Origin: Salarchaeum sp. JOR-1
GTDB lineage: Archaea > Halobacteriota > Halobacteria > Halobacteriales > Halobacteriaceae
Length of the DNA: 64,000 nt
Direction: 5' to 3'
NCBI RefSeq assembly: GCF_007833275.1
Contig: NZ_CP042241.1
Span: 1,736,001-1,800,000 of the forward strand
The notes beneath the pieces are model-generated. The model worked only from the letters and a program-made list of their open reading frames with translations, ran no database searches and was not told the DNA's origin. Made by a program: the position numbers and the translations under genes. Numbering within the stretch: the first letter of the stretch is position 1; each line of letters starts with the position of its first letter. Below are positions 25,873 to 34,769 of the stretch, piece by piece.

Positions 25873-26907
25873 ATGAGTCAGCAGGAGCGGACCGAGGGCG
25901 ACCTCCGGAACACCGGACTCTCCCTGAAGCACGACCGAACGTGGGACTACGAACTCGACCGCATCGTCGATGCCGTCGAGGAGCGCGACGCGGAGAAAGT
26001 CGGCCTGCAGTTCCCCGAGGGGCTGAAGCGCCGCGGCCCGGCCGTCACCGACGACCTCCGGGAGGCCCTGCCGGACGGCGTGCGCGTGATGATGTCCGGA
26101 AAGCCGTGTTACGGCGCGTGCGACCTCGACACCTATCTCATGCGGCGCACCGACGTGTTCGTTCACTTCGGCCACAGCCCGATGAAGGAGTCGGAGAAGA
26201 TCATCTACGTCCCGCTCTTCTCGAACGTGGACGTGACGCCGATCATGCAGGAAGCGCTCGACGAACTCGAGGAGGGCGACGTGGGGCTCGTCACGACGGC
26301 CCAGCACATGAACAAGTTCGAGGAGATGCGGACGTGGCTCGAAGAGCGCGGGTTCACCGTCCACACCCGCCGGGGCGACGACCGCCTCACCAACGAGGGC
26401 CAGGTGCTCGGCTGTAACTACGCGTCCGCGGACATCGACGCCGACCAGGTCTTGTACGTCGGCGGCGGCAAGTTCCACCCGCTCGGGCTGGCGATGGAAC
26501 ACCCCGAGAAGAACGTCGTCATCGCCGACCCCGTGAACAACTCCGTCTCCATCGCCGACCAGGAGCAGTTCATGAAGCAGCGCTACGCGAGCGTGCACAA
26601 GGCGATGGACGCCGAGAAGTGGGGCGTCATCTTCTGCACGAAGATCGGTCAGGGACGCTGGGATCAGGCGAACCAGATTGTGGAGAACAACGACAACGCC
26701 TACCTCATCACGATGGACGAGGTGACGCCCGACCGGCTGCGGAACTTCGACATGGACGCGTTCGTGAACACGGGCTGTCCCCGCATCACGACCGACGACG
26801 GCCCGCGGTTCCACAAGCCGATGCTCACGCCCGGCGAGTACGAGATCGCCGTCGGGAACAAGCCGCTCGACGAACTCGAGTTCGACACCTTCCACGGCAC
26901 CTGGTGA
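25873..26907 (+). CDS. dph2: Diphthamide biosynthesis radical enzyme Dph2
   Basis: This 344-residue protein catalyses the first step of diphthamide formation, transferring a 3-amino-3-carboxypropyl group from S-adenosylmethionine to a histidine of elongation factor 2. The three iron-sulfur cysteines are visible in GKPCYGACDLD (about residue 77), VLGCNYASAD (about 179) and NTGCPRIT (about 299). Length and cysteine spacing fit archaeal Dph2. The frame is open further upstream, but the ATG at 25873 gives the archaeal start. A double oligo-T stretch follows the stop. Confidence 0.93.
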   Translation: MSQQERTEGDLRNTGLSLKHDRTWDYELDRIVDAVEERDAEKVGLQFPEGLKRRGPAVTDDLREALPDGVRVMMSGKPCYGACDLDTYLMRRTDVFVHFGHSPMKESEKIIYVPLFSNVDVTPIMQEALDELEEGDVGLVTTAQHMNKFEEMRTWLEERGFTVHTRRGDDRLTNEGQVLGCNYASADIDADQVLYVGGGKFHPLGLAMEHPEKNVVIADPVNNSVSIADQEQFMKQRYASVHKAMDAEKWGVIFCTKIGQGRWDQANQIVENNDNAYLITMDEVTPDRLRNFDMDAFVNTGCPRITTDDGPRFHKPMLTPGEYEIAVGNKPLDELEFDTFHGTW

Positions 26908-26910
26908 GCC

Positions 26911-26928
26911 GTTTTTCTCCCCGTTTTT
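26911..26928 (+). terminator. Oligo-T transcription terminator after dph2
   Basis: Two runs of five T (26912-26916 and 26924-26928) follow the stop codon within 21 bases. Archaeal RNA polymerase terminates at such T tracts without needing a hairpin. Confidence 0.6.
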
Positions 26929-26957
26929 CGAGAGCTGGGTAGCCCGCACCCCACCAC

Positions 26958-26972
26958 CCAATAATTACTACT
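26958..26972 (+). promoter_or_regulatory. TATA-like region upstream of the 132-residue gene
   Basis: AATAATTACTA lies about 50 bases before the ATG at 27018, in an AT-rich patch that stands out from GC-rich flanks. A transcript starting 25 bases downstream would carry a short leader. Confidence 0.4.
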
Positions 26973-27017
26973 AGGCATAGACAAAGCCTTTTGTATTCTC
27001 GTTATGTATGGTCGTGC

Positions 27018-27416
27018 ATGAGCACCACCCAGTCCGCGGACGTCCGAGACACAATCGCGAGCTGTCGCCCGACGAACGCCACCCCCGTCACGATAGACGC
27101 GAAGTCGCTCGACTCGCTCTCCACCGCCCACCTGCGCGACGTGAAGGACGGGCTCCGCGCCGAGGACTACACCGCGGACGTCCTCGAGCTCTCCGCGTGC
27201 TTCGACGAGGACTGCTCGTTCGCCACGCAGGACGAAATCGACCGCGTGCGCGACCACATCGACGCCGCCGCCTACCTCGGCGCGGACACCCTCACCGTCT
27301 CCTTCGACGGCGTCGCCGAGACGTCGAAGGTCGAACCCGCGCTCGCCGCGTCCGCCGAACGCGCCCGCCGCGAGGGCGTCACCCTCGAACTCGACGGCCC
27401 CCTCTCCCTCTCGTAA
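27018..27416 (+). CDS. Conserved-looking haloarchaeal protein of unknown function
   Basis: This is a 132-residue acidic protein with no recognised domain. It shows alternating helices and strands: VTIDAKSLDSLSTAHLRDV, an acidic segment with two close cysteines (ACFDEDCSF), then helices with TLTVSFDGVAETSKVEPAL and a C-terminal strand VTLELDG. The pattern resembles a small alpha/beta fold. Codon use is typical of the host. It is flanked by dph2 and a tRNA/rRNA methyltransferase-like gene on the same strand. A function cannot be given. Confidence 0.7.
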   Translation: MSTTQSADVRDTIASCRPTNATPVTIDAKSLDSLSTAHLRDVKDGLRAEDYTADVLELSACFDEDCSFATQDEIDRVRDHIDAAAYLGADTLTVSFDGVAETSKVEPALAASAERARREGVTLELDGPLSLS

Positions 27417-27447
27417 ACCGTTTCTCCCTCCCGCTCCATTTCTCGCT

Positions 27448-28059
27448 GTGAAACGCGCGCTCGAACAGCGACTCCAGGACGTCGAGGGCTTTCGCGACCC
27501 GCGGGTCGACCTCGAACAGTACCCGACGCCCGCCGAACTGGCGGCGCACGTCGTCCACCTCGCCGGCCTCCACGACGACCTCGACCGCACCGTCCTCGAT
27601 TTAGGGACGGGAACGGGGATGTTCGCGCTCGGCGCGGCGCTCGCGGCCGCCCCGCGCGTCGTCGGCCTCGACGTCGACGCGAGCGCGCTCGCCGTCGCCC
27701 GCGAGAACGAACGCCGCCTCGCGCCCGCGACTTCGGTGGACTGGGTTCGCGGGGACGCGACCCGCCCCCCGCTCTCGGCCTCGAACGCGACCGTGCTGAT
27801 GAACCCGCCGTTCGGCGCGCAGCGCGGGAACGAGCACGCCGACCGCCGATTCCTCGACGCGGCGAGCCGGCTCGCGACGGTCTCCTACTCCGTCCACAAC
27901 GCCGGGAGCAGGGCGTTCGTCGAGTCGTTCGCGGCCGACGCCGGCGGCGAGGTCACCCACGCCTTCCGCGCCGAGTTCGAACTCGCGCGCCAGTTCGCGT
28001 TCCACGACACCGACTCGAAAACGCTCGACGCGGAAGTCTACCGGATCTCCTGGGCCTAG
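27448..28059 (+). CDS. METTL5-like rRNA N6-adenine methyltransferase
   Basis: This is a 203-residue class I methyltransferase. The SAM-binding motif LDLGTGTGMFALGAAL lies near residue 50, the acidic end of strand 2 is VVGLDVDASAL, and the catalytic NPPF (in VLMNPPFGAQ) near 116 is typical of N6-adenine enzymes. The N-terminus, with LEQYPTPAELAAHVV, matches the archaeal METTL5 family that modifies small-subunit rRNA. The start is a GTG at 27448. Its TAG stop is part of a CTAG shared with the convergent rhomboid gene. Confidence 0.85.
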   Translation: MKRALEQRLQDVEGFRDPRVDLEQYPTPAELAAHVVHLAGLHDDLDRTVLDLGTGTGMFALGAALAAAPRVVGLDVDASALAVARENERRLAPATSVDWVRGDATRPPLSASNATVLMNPPFGAQRGNEHADRRFLDAASRLATVSYSVHNAGSRAFVESFAADAGGEVTHAFRAEFELARQFAFHDTDSKTLDAEVYRISWA

Positions 28060-29852
28060 CTGTACGCCTCCTCGTTCGCGACCGTCACGCGCGTCCCGTC
28101 GAATACCGCGACCAGCGCGCGGTTCGTGTGCCTGAAGCGTATGCCCGCGAGTGTCGTCGAACTCCCCGAGCGCGGGATGGGCGTGGTGCCGACAACCGCG
28201 CCCCCCTGCGTGAGCGCGACGTAGAAGACGCCGTCGCGGATGACGATGCTGACGTTCTTCCCGGCGAGCGTCAGGTCGGCCATCGCGGGTTCCGACGAGT
28301 AGACGTGCCGCCAGTCGCCGTCACCGGGCTTCAGGTAGACGGCGTACGCCGCGCCGCCGCCCTGCGCTATCCAGCCGACGCGCTGCGCTGTCACAGTCGC
28401 CTCCCAGCCGATACCGCCGACGCGAACCGTACTCGACCCCGTGAACGCGAGGCGGCCCGCGGAGACGGCTTCCGTCCACAGCGCGCGGCGGTCGCTGTAG
28501 ACGATGACGCCGCTCGCGTTCACGCTCGTGGACTCGCCGAACAGCGACACGTCGATGGCGCTCACGCGCTGGTTCGGGACGGTCTCCGCGTACGCGACCT
28601 GGTAGTCACGGACGTCGACCGCGTCGGCGGGCAGCCCGCTCCCGGCGGTCGTCGTGTAGTTGATGGGCGCGGCGACGCCCGCCATCACGGCGAGGGGGAC
28701 GACGACGAGGAGAACCCCGGCCTGCCGCCGGGAGATGTCGGTGCCCCAGCCGAGCGGTTCGCGCGACCGGCCCGCGCGGACCGCGGTGGCGACGACCCAG
28801 CCGACGGCGAGGACGAAGAGCACGCCGACGGCGCGGTAGAGGACGTAGGAGGCGGGGCCGCGGTACCACCACCACGCCCACAGGGACAGCGACGCCGCGA
28901 ACAGCACGGTTCCGGCGAACAGGCGGAGGGCGGACGGCCCGCGGTCGCGTTTCGCGAGCACGAGCACTCCGAGGAGGACGCCGAGCGTCAGCCCGAGGAA
29001 GTGGCCCTGCACGGCGACGCCCGCCCACCACGGCCCGCCGTAGGAGGCGCCGGCGGACGTGACGACGACGGGATCGGTGAGCGCGCTGTAGAGCGTGGAG
29101 ACGGCGCTGCGGACAGTGAGCGCGACGACGACCGCGAGCGGGTAGCGAACGAGCGCGAACGCCGCGAACGCGAACACCACGCCGGAGAACCCGATGACCG
29201 GCCCCCACGCGAACACGCTCGTCGCGAGGCCGACGAGGGCGACGCCGAGCGGGAACAGGACGAACGCGCGCACGTAGGGGTTCGCGCGGAGCGACGAGAA
29301 ACTGCCGTCGCCGCGCTCGGTCGGGAAGTGGCTGAACGCGTACTCCGCGAGCGGCGCGAGCACGACCGTTCCCACGAGGTTGCCGTAGAGGTGGCCGTAG
29401 CCAGAGTGCGCGAACGGCGCGGTGAGCACGCCCAGCGGGTACGTGTACGACCACGACGTGAACGGGAGGGTGAGCGGGGAGTAGAGGCCGTCCGCGCCGC
29501 CCTGCACGAACAGGTAGAACGCGAGCACGCCGAGAATCGACACGAGCGACCCCCACGGAACCCCGAACAGGAGGCGCGCGCGGAGGCGGCGGAACCACCG
29601 GCCGCGGGGTCGGTCGAGCGCGCGCACCACGCCGAACGACGCGACTAGCACGAGCGCGAGGGCCGCGGCGAGCGCCGGGTCGACGGGGACGGCGCCCAGG
29701 GCGGCCGCGACGCCGACGCCGAGGACGCCGACGACGGGCGCGACCACCAGGAGACCGTCCGAGAGACGGACGCCCGCGAACCGGGAGAGAAGGCCCGCGG
29801 CGGCCGCGCCGAGCAGGCAGGAGACCGCGACGACGACGGGGAGCGACACCAT
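28056..29852 (-). CDS. Rhomboid-family intramembrane serine protease with long C-terminal domain
   Basis: This is a 598-residue membrane protein. The rhomboid core spans about residues 100-310. [13 protein letters not shown] provides the conserved N-terminal motif, [12 protein letters not shown] holds the catalytic serine, and [15 protein letters not shown] holds the catalytic histidine. Additional helices precede and follow the core. The last 190 residues, from [12 protein letters not shown] onward, form a soluble, probably extracellular domain ([27 protein letters not shown]). It is larger than most rhomboids. The substrate is unknown. It converges on the METTL5-like gene. Confidence 0.85.
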   Translation of the reverse strand: MVSLPVVVAVSCLLGAAAAGLLSRFAGVRLSDGLLVVAPVVGVLGVGVAAALGAVPVDPALAAALALVLVASFGVVRALDRPRGRWFRRLRARLLFGVPWGSLVSILGVLAFYLFVQGGADGLYSPLTLPFTSWSYTYPLGVLTAPFAHSGYGHLYGNLVGTVVLAPLAEYAFSHFPTERGDGSFSSLRANPYVRAFVLFPLGVALVGLATSVFAWGPVIGFSGVVFAFAAFALVRYPLAVVVALTVRSAVSTLYSALTDPVVVTSAGASYGGPWWAGVAVQGHFLGLTLGVLLGVLVLAKRDRGPSALRLFAGTVLFAASLSLWAWWWYRGPASYVLYRAVGVLFVLAVGWVVATAVRAGRSREPLGWGTDISRRQAGVLLVVVPLAVMAGVAAPINYTTTAGSGLPADAVDVRDYQVAYAETVPNQRVSAIDVSLFGESTSVNASGVIVYSDRRALWTEAVSAGRLAFTGSSTVRVGGIGWEATVTAQRVGWIAQGGGAAYAVYLKPGDGDWRHVYSSEPAMADLTLAGKNVSIVIRDGVFYVALTQGGAVVGTTPIPRSGSSTTLAGIRFRHTNRALVAVFDGTRVTVANEEAYS

Positions 29853-29984
29853 ACCCGAGTCAAGTCACGCCCCACCAATAAAACGCGTCGGCCGACGCCG
29901 CGCGACCCGTGGCCCGGCGCGCGTCCCACCGGTCGGGGAGGTCGGTGCGGAAGATTGAAACGCGCGCTCCCCCTGCGTTCGTGT

Positions 29985-30272
29985 ATGGATTTGCGGGTTG
30001 TCGAACAATCGGAGTCCGAGCTCGTGATAGAGATCGGGGGCGAAGACCACACGTTCATGAACGTCCTCAAGGGCGCGCTCCTCGAACTGGACAGCGTCGC
30101 CGCGGCGACGTACGACCAGAACCCCGAGCAGTCAGGCGGCCAGACCGAACCCCTTCTGTCACTGAAGACGGAGGACGGCGAGGATCCGCTGGACGCTCTG
30201 GAGGAAGGTGCGGGGCGCGTGGACGAACAGCTCACCGAGTTCCAGACGGCGTACGAATCCGCGGCGCAGTAA
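29985..30272 (+). CDS. rpoL: DNA-directed RNA polymerase subunit L
   Basis: This is a 95-residue protein homologous to eukaryotic Rpb11/AC19, which pairs with subunit D to assemble the polymerase core. The hallmark [16 protein letters not shown] is at about residues 19-34, followed by the acidic haloarchaeal insertion and the dimer helix ending in [10 protein letters not shown]. The ATG at 29985 gives the usual length; a longer frame upstream (ten codons) is not conserved. It diverges from the rhomboid gene. Confidence 0.93.
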   Translation: MDLRVVEQSESELVIEIGGEDHTFMNVLKGALLELDSVAAATYDQNPEQSGGQTEPLLSLKTEDGEDPLDALEEGAGRVDEQLTEFQTAYESAAQ

Positions 30273-30516
30273 TAAAACCGAACTGCGAAGCGCTGCTTTA
30301 GTATAAAGTACGGAAACGCTATTTTGCAGGCCTCTAGCCGGGAAACTGTATCGATGGATGAACCACTGACGTGAGTGTGTCATGGAAAGCGCCACGTACA
30401 ACGTGGTAGAATGCGAAACGTGCTGATGAACAACAGGGAGAAATCTCTGAGGGAGATATCGTTGTACGGCCGGAAGAACAAACTGACTTGCCGTGGTGGT
30501 TCCCTCCAATAGTATA
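30273..30516. other. Low-GC patch between rpoL and a small membrane-protein gene
   Basis: This stretch is AT-richer than its surroundings and has no convincing gene. The minus-strand reading around 30290-30400 gives a fragmentary peptide pattern (RYSFPARGLQNSVSVLYT) without a start or domain. It could be the scar of a decayed insertion element, but no clear terminal repeats or target duplication were found. Confidence 0.35.
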
Positions 30517-30762
30517 ATGGTGGAAATAGTTATTTCCGGTATTGGATTGGTAGTGGCAGCTGGATTACTATGGAAATCACTCCAGTCCCAGGAACAGCGC
30601 CCCTGGCACCTTCTTGGAGCTCTTGGATGGGTTGTGTTCGCTGCCTCTGGCCTCGCTACTGGGCGGGGTAAAATAGCGATTATTGCTGTATCAATCGTCA
30701 TATTCGCCGGTGCTATAGTCATTCGGCAGAACGATCGACACCAAAAAACGACAGGCGTCTGA
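30517..30762 (+). CDS. Small membrane protein of unknown function
   Basis: This is an 81-residue protein with three hydrophobic stretches: VEIVISGIGLVVAAGLLW, LLGALGWVVFAASGLA and IAIIAVSIVIFAGAIVI. A short charged tail (RQNDRHQKT) follows. Codon use is AT-richer than neighbouring genes, like the patch upstream, so it may have arrived with that DNA. The ATG at 30517 gives a membrane protein starting directly with a helix. No family was recognised. Confidence 0.45.
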   Translation: MVEIVISGIGLVVAAGLLWKSLQSQEQRPWHLLGALGWVVFAASGLATGRGKIAIIAVSIVIFAGAIVIRQNDRHQKTTGV

Positions 30763-30836
30763 ACTCGTATTTAGTTAAACCGGGCGAGATACGGGAGACT
30801 GCCGGCTCAGTAACTCAACAGAGCGCGGAGAACGCT

Positions 30837-31115
30837 TCAGAGTTTTGAGCCGGCGTCGTCCGCGAGTTCCTCCATGCGCTTGGAGAGGCGGCCGGCGTTC
30901 GAGAACTCGTCTTCGCTCATCGCGTTCGCGAGCGCGTTCCCGAGGACGAACACGGCGTGCTTGTGCTCGCTCTTGGACTTGTGGACGTGGCTCGGGTCGA
31001 CGTCGAGTTGCTCGTACGCGTCGAACGCTTCCTCGTTGATCTGGTCGTAATCGCGGATGTCGTCCTTGATTTCGACCAGCTGTTCGTGGAGGTCGAGCAG
31101 TTCGTCTTTGTGCAT
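30837..31115 (-). CDS. UPF0058 family protein
   Basis: This is a 92-residue helical, charged protein. The N-terminus HKDELLDLHEQLVEIKDD and the segment VHKSKSEHKHAVFVLGNAL are the conserved parts of the archaeal UPF0058 family. The function is unknown; the family is small, soluble and widespread in Halobacteria. It is followed 55 bases upstream on the same strand by a DUF7120-like gene. Confidence 0.88.
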   Translation of the reverse strand: MHKDELLDLHEQLVEIKDDIRDYDQINEEAFDAYEQLDVDPSHVHKSKSEHKHAVFVLGNALANAMSEDEFSNAGRLSKRMEELADDAGSKL

Positions 31116-31170
31116 AATCGCGCTATGCGATTTGACGGTAAAAACCTTGCTCGCTACGCGCTCACACGCC

Positions 31171-31380
31171 CTAGAAGACGTACTCGTCCTCGTGGCCCAT
31201 CATGCCCTCGTCTTCGAGGCCGGCGTCGTCGTCCATCGGGCCGCTGGTCTTGTACGCGCGGATTCCCGCCGAGAGGAGGTCTTCGATGGCTTCCTCGCGG
31301 CTCATGAACTCGCCCTGTTCGACGAGCTGGGCGATCTGCATTTCGATGTGGTCGGGGATGTTTAGCTCCACTGTCGGCAT
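31171..31380 (-). CDS. Ribbon-helix-helix-like small protein (DUF7120-like)
   Basis: This is a 69-residue protein. The N-terminal half, VELNIPDHIEMQIAQLVEQG followed by MSREEAIEDLLSAGIRAY, has the strand-helix-helix layout of CopG/MetJ-type DNA-binding proteins. The C-terminal half is acidic and flexible (MDDDAGLEDEG). It resembles haloarchaeal proteins annotated DUF7120. It may regulate its neighbours or bind DNA generally. Confidence 0.75.
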   Translation of the reverse strand: MPTVELNIPDHIEMQIAQLVEQGEFMSREEAIEDLLSAGIRAYKTSGPMDDDAGLEDEGMMGHEDEYVF

Positions 31381-31547
31381 GGGTTCTAGGTGGCCGTTTG
31401 CCCCACCCGTTGATAAACTTGGCGGGCCGAATTTTCCCTGAGAAAAGTATTCTTTACCTCGTGGAAAACGAATGCTGGTGAGAAGTATCGAGAATTAGCC
31501 GTTCCTGGTACCGGTACGCATACGTGCGCCCCGCCCGACTATCGGGT

Positions 31548-32144
31548 ATGAGCGTCACGGACGTCACGGACCTCCACGAGGAGTTCGACGGGGAGCGCCT
31601 CCCACCCGGACAGCGGGAGACGAGCAAGTTCCCCGTGCTCTCGAAGGGCAGCACGCCGACCTACGACCCCGACGACTGGACGTTCACCGTCACCGGCGCG
31701 GTCGAAAACGACCTCTCGCTCTCCATGGACGAGTTCCAGGCTCTCCCGAGCGAGACCCAGCGCCAGGATTTTCATTGTGTCACCGGCTGGTCGAAGTTCG
31801 ACTGCGACTTCACGGGCGTCACCTTCCCCACCCTGATGGACGCCGCGGGCGTCCAGTCCGACGCCGTCCACGTCATGTTCCACGCCCTCGACGGCTACAC
31901 CACCAACCTCCCGCTCGACCAGTGCGCGCGCGAGGAAGTCATGTTCGCCTGGGGGTACGACGGCGACGACCTCCCCCGCGAACACGGCGGCCCGCTCCGC
32001 GTCGTCACCCCCCACCGCTACGCCTACAAGGGCGCAAAGTGGGTGGACGGCGTCGAATTCCTCACCGAACCCGAGCGCGGCTACTGGGAGAAACGCGGCT
32101 ACTCGAACACCGCGAACCCCTGGAACGAAGAGCGGTACAGTTGA
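31548..32144 (+). CDS. Sulfite-oxidase-fold molybdopterin-dependent oxidoreductase
   Basis: This is a 198-residue protein with the molybdenum-cofactor-binding core of the sulfite oxidase/MsrP family. FHCVTGWSKFDCDFTGV (about residues 76-92) supplies the molybdenum-ligating cysteine, and GGPLRVVTPHRYAYKGAKWV is the conserved cofactor-binding segment. It lacks a signal peptide and the dimer domain of true sulfite oxidase, so it resembles the short archaeal cytoplasmic type. Its substrate is unknown. The ATG at 31548 is preferred over one 24 bases upstream. Confidence 0.87.
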   Translation: MSVTDVTDLHEEFDGERLPPGQRETSKFPVLSKGSTPTYDPDDWTFTVTGAVENDLSLSMDEFQALPSETQRQDFHCVTGWSKFDCDFTGVTFPTLMDAAGVQSDAVHVMFHALDGYTTNLPLDQCAREEVMFAWGYDGDDLPREHGGPLRVVTPHRYAYKGAKWVDGVEFLTEPERGYWEKRGYSNTANPWNEERYS

Positions 32145-32405
32145 GCGACGAAGGAGCGAAACTGTACGAACGGACGAGCGCTGAGCGACCGACGGGAGCG
32201 AGGCGCGAGGAGGTACAGTTGATACGCGGCGCTACGCGCCGCGGAATAGGCGAACGCTGAGCGCTAGCGAGGCGTGAGCCACGGGGACGTAGTGACGAGA
32301 CTGGACGAACGAGCGAGCGGGAGACTGCCGAACAGGTGTTTTACGCGGTGGTTGCCGTAGGCAGCTTCATAAGCCACGGCTGACACGTCCTACGTGAGTA
32401 TCGAG
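32145..32405. other. Intergenic region rich in GAGCGA-type repeats
   Basis: Short degenerate repeats (GAGCGA, GACGAGCG, GCGAGGCG) and two copies of a TACAGTTGA-like string occur downstream of the molybdoenzyme gene. They resemble the low-complexity spacers common in Halobacteria. A perfect hairpin at 32225-32243 lies inside. Confidence 0.5.
32225..32243. repeat. Perfect 8-bp GC hairpin
   Basis: CGCGGCGC (32225-32232), loop TAC, then GCGCCGCG (32236-32243). This is a very stable stem downstream of the molybdoenzyme gene, possibly an mRNA 3' end or processing element. Confidence 0.5.
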
Positions 32406-32720
32406 ATGAACGAAGACGACACTTCCGGGCGCGGGCGGTCGCGGCGGTTCGTCGTCGCGGCGGTCGGCGCGACCGTGGCGGGACTGGCGGGCTGTAGCGG
32501 GAACGACGCCGAGACGACGGCGACGGACACGCGGACGCGCGCACCCACAGCGACCGAGACTGCGACGGCGACACCGACGACGACGGCGACGACGACCGAA
32601 CAGCCGATGACGGTCGCCGACGTTCGGGAACGACGCCGGAACCTCACCGAGCGCGAGAAACGCGAACGCTACCGGGCGGGGATTCCGGGTGAAAGCGACT
32701 ACCAAGTCGAAACGATCTAA
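32406..32720 (+). CDS. Small Tat lipoprotein with threonine-rich linker
   Basis: This is a 104-residue protein. A twin-arginine signal (SRRFVVAAVGATVAG) ends in the lipobox LAGC near residue 30. A stretch of about 40 residues then consists almost entirely of Thr, Ala and Glu, a typical haloarchaeal glycosylated stalk. The last 35 residues are charged (DVRERRRNLTEREKRERY). No globular domain follows, and the gene stops exactly where the foreign-looking sequence begins, so it may be truncated. The ATG at 32406 is preferred over a GTG at 32394. Confidence 0.6.
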   Translation: MNEDDTSGRGRSRRFVVAAVGATVAGLAGCSGNDAETTATDTRTRAPTATETATATPTTTATTTEQPMTVADVRERRRNLTEREKRERYRAGIPGESDYQVETI

Positions 32721-33427
32721 GCCAAATAGATTCACGTAGAGATCAAGCACTCACAATCGCCGAAGAAGTCGGTAAGGATTACGGAAGTCAATGGGCAGAA
32801 GGAACACAAGCCATCGCACACGCACTACACAACGAACTAGACTGGATGAACTGGGAAAACAGAAACCTAGTCAACATAGTAACACGACACAACAGTGCTC
32901 CTGGTCAGCAAGTAACTGTAAACTACAATACTGACGAAGGCAGAATTTTAGACGGCACATGGGCCAGAGGAGAAAACTCAGGGCCTCAAGAATACATAGA
33001 AAACATTCCAGACAGCGAACTAATGGACGGCGACGAAGGAGACTTCCTAATCACAGATACTGAAGTGATCAAAAGATCAAAGAAAGCAGGAAGAATAGAA
33101 GAAGAAGGATGGGAAAACATCCAAATCGAAATGCAATCAGTCATACCCGGAGCATACGGACCAGATGTCAACGATGGTCCTGTACGGAACAGAAACATCA
33201 TCTTCGACGGAGACGCAATGACATACATCGGAGAACACTACGATGATTCTGCCGAGGCAGTAAACGAAGTGACAGTGGAATCCATGGAGATAGCGATGGC
33301 CACCGCTCCACTCAGAGACTCCGGAAGATACGTAGGAGTCACCGCAGGCGGAGAAGGCCTCGAAGTGGATGCAATCTACTCACACGACGAAGGAAAAGAG
33401 AAGATGAGCGAGCCGGTTGCGTTCTAG
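32720..33427 (+). pseudogene. 5'-truncated foreign gene fragment with AGA/ATA-rich codons
   Basis: A coding-like frame runs from about 32720, but its first ATG is only at 32846, and the residues before it (ALTIAEEVGKDYGSQWAEGT) look like real protein. This suggests a lost 5' end. From the ATG it encodes 193 acidic residues, including VTVNYNTDEGRILDGTW and DGDEGDFLITDTEVIKRSK. Arginine is mostly AGA, glycine GGA and isoleucine ATA or ATC, unlike every neighbouring gene. Acidity fits a halophilic source. Candidates are a virus, a plasmid or a nanohaloarchaeon; the domain is not recognised. Confidence 0.55.
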
Positions 33428-33521
33428 CGGGAGTTCGAGCCAGTAGGATACGTCACAGCGAGTAGCGTCGCAACCGTCCGACGAGAGTTTCCGGAAGTGG
33501 TGTGTGCGTTCTCGGGGTCGT

Positions 33522-34670
33522 TCAGTAGATACGTTCTGTCGCTATCTGTGCGCCCTCGTCGAGCGCCTCCAGTTTCGCCCACGCGATTTCGGGGCTGACC
33601 ATGCCGAGGCCGGCCTGTGTGCCGAAGCCGCAGTCGGGCGCGGCGACGAGCGGCGTGTCGTCGGGGACGGCGTCGGCGACGCGCTCTATCCTGTCTGCGA
33701 TGGTTTCGGGGTGGTCGATGATGTTCGTCTTCACGTCGACGACGCCGGGGATGAGCGTCCAGCCGTCGGGAACGGGGTGTTCGGCGAACGCGCGGTACTC
33801 GTGCTGGTGGCGGGGGTTCGCCTGTTCGACGCTCAGGCCCGTGATGTCGGCCTCGTAGAGGACGGGCAGCATCTCGGCGAGCGGCGTGTCGAGGTGGCCG
33901 GGGCCCTCGTAGCTCCCCCAACAGGTGTGGAGGCGCACCTGTTCTTCGGGGACGTTTTCGAGCGCTTCGTTCAGCGCCTCGACGTGCAGGCGGGTGGCGT
34001 CCTTGATTTCCGCCAGTGAGGAGTCGGCGTACGCGGCGGTCTGGCCGACGGTGAGGAGTTCGGGCGCGTCGATCTGGAGCGTGAACCCGGCGTCGGCGAC
34101 GAGTTCGTACTCCTCCTGCATCGCGTCGGCGGCGGCGAACAGGTACTCCTCGTAGTCGCCGTAGTAGTCGTCGACGTGCGTGGCGGTGACGACGCTCGGG
34201 GACGCCGATGTGAGGAAGGTGTTCGAGAAGTCGGCGTCCACGTCGTCGAGCGCGGCCTCGAACTCCGCGATTTCTGCCTCTGCTTCCTCGTAGCCGGTGT
34301 ATTCGAGCGGGCCGGTGACGACCGGATGCTCGGCGAGGTTGATGACGTCGGTCTTGAACGTCTCCTCGGCGTACTCGGGGTAGTCCTGGAGGTCCGCCCA
34401 GAGCTCCTGTTCTTCCGTGCCGTCGATGCCGCTGAGGCGGTTCTTCACGTACCAGTTGAAGGAGACGCGGGGCTGTTCGCCGTTGTTCGCGCTGTCGATG
34501 CCCACGTCGGCCTGCCGGCGGACGACCTCGTGGGTCGCGTCGGTTGTCGCGGCCTCCCACTCGTCGGGGTCGACGTCCTCGCCGTCCTCGCGCTTCTTGA
34601 GGAGGTCGAGGAGGTCGGGCGGTCGGGGGAGGCTACCGATGTGCGTCGTCGGAATCCGGTCGTCTACCAT
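33522..34670 (-). CDS. MetE-like (cobalamin-independent methionine synthase family) protein
   Basis: This is a 382-residue TIM-barrel protein. The N-terminus TTHIGSLPRPPDLLDLL is typical of the single-barrel MetE/UROD-like branch. Zinc ligands are visible in RLHTCWGSY (about residue 240) and APDCGFGTQ (about 345), with an acidic residue in ITGLSVEQAN. The family transfers methyl groups to thiols such as homocysteine. This short form lacks the N-terminal domain of full MetE, so the methyl donor may be a corrinoid or another protein. The gene diverges from menF. The start at ATG 34670 fits a TATA-like box 27-34 bases upstream. Confidence 0.8.
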   Translation of the reverse strand: MVDDRIPTTHIGSLPRPPDLLDLLKKREDGEDVDPDEWEAATTDATHEVVRRQADVGIDSANNGEQPRVSFNWYVKNRLSGIDGTEEQELWADLQDYPEYAEETFKTDVINLAEHPVVTGPLEYTGYEEAEAEIAEFEAALDDVDADFSNTFLTSASPSVVTATHVDDYYGDYEEYLFAAADAMQEEYELVADAGFTLQIDAPELLTVGQTAAYADSSLAEIKDATRLHVEALNEALENVPEEQVRLHTCWGSYEGPGHLDTPLAEMLPVLYEADITGLSVEQANPRHQHEYRAFAEHPVPDGWTLIPGVVDVKTNIIDHPETIADRIERVADAVPDDTPLVAAPDCGFGTQAGLGMVSPEIAWAKLEALDEGAQIATERIY

Positions 34671-34696
34671 CGTAGTCCAATAATACTTTCCCGATC

Positions 34697-34704
34697 TAAT
34701 ATAA
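34697..34704 (-). promoter_or_regulatory. TATA-like box of the MetE-like gene
   Basis: Read on the minus strand this is TTATATTA, 27-34 bases upstream of the ATG at 34670, the right spacing for a leaderless archaeal transcript. Confidence 0.5.
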
Positions 34705-34736
34705 CTCTCGGTATTTGGCCGTGGTCGCGTACTGGA

Positions 34737-34745
34737 AAGTATAAA
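34737..34745 (+). promoter_or_regulatory. TATA-like box of menF
   Basis: AAGTATAAA lies 25-33 bases before the menF ATG at 34770, preceded by a purine-rich GGAA that could be the TFB recognition element. The arrangement suggests a leaderless menF-menD transcript. Confidence 0.5.
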
Positions 34746-34769
34746 CGACCGCCGACCGAAAATCGAATA

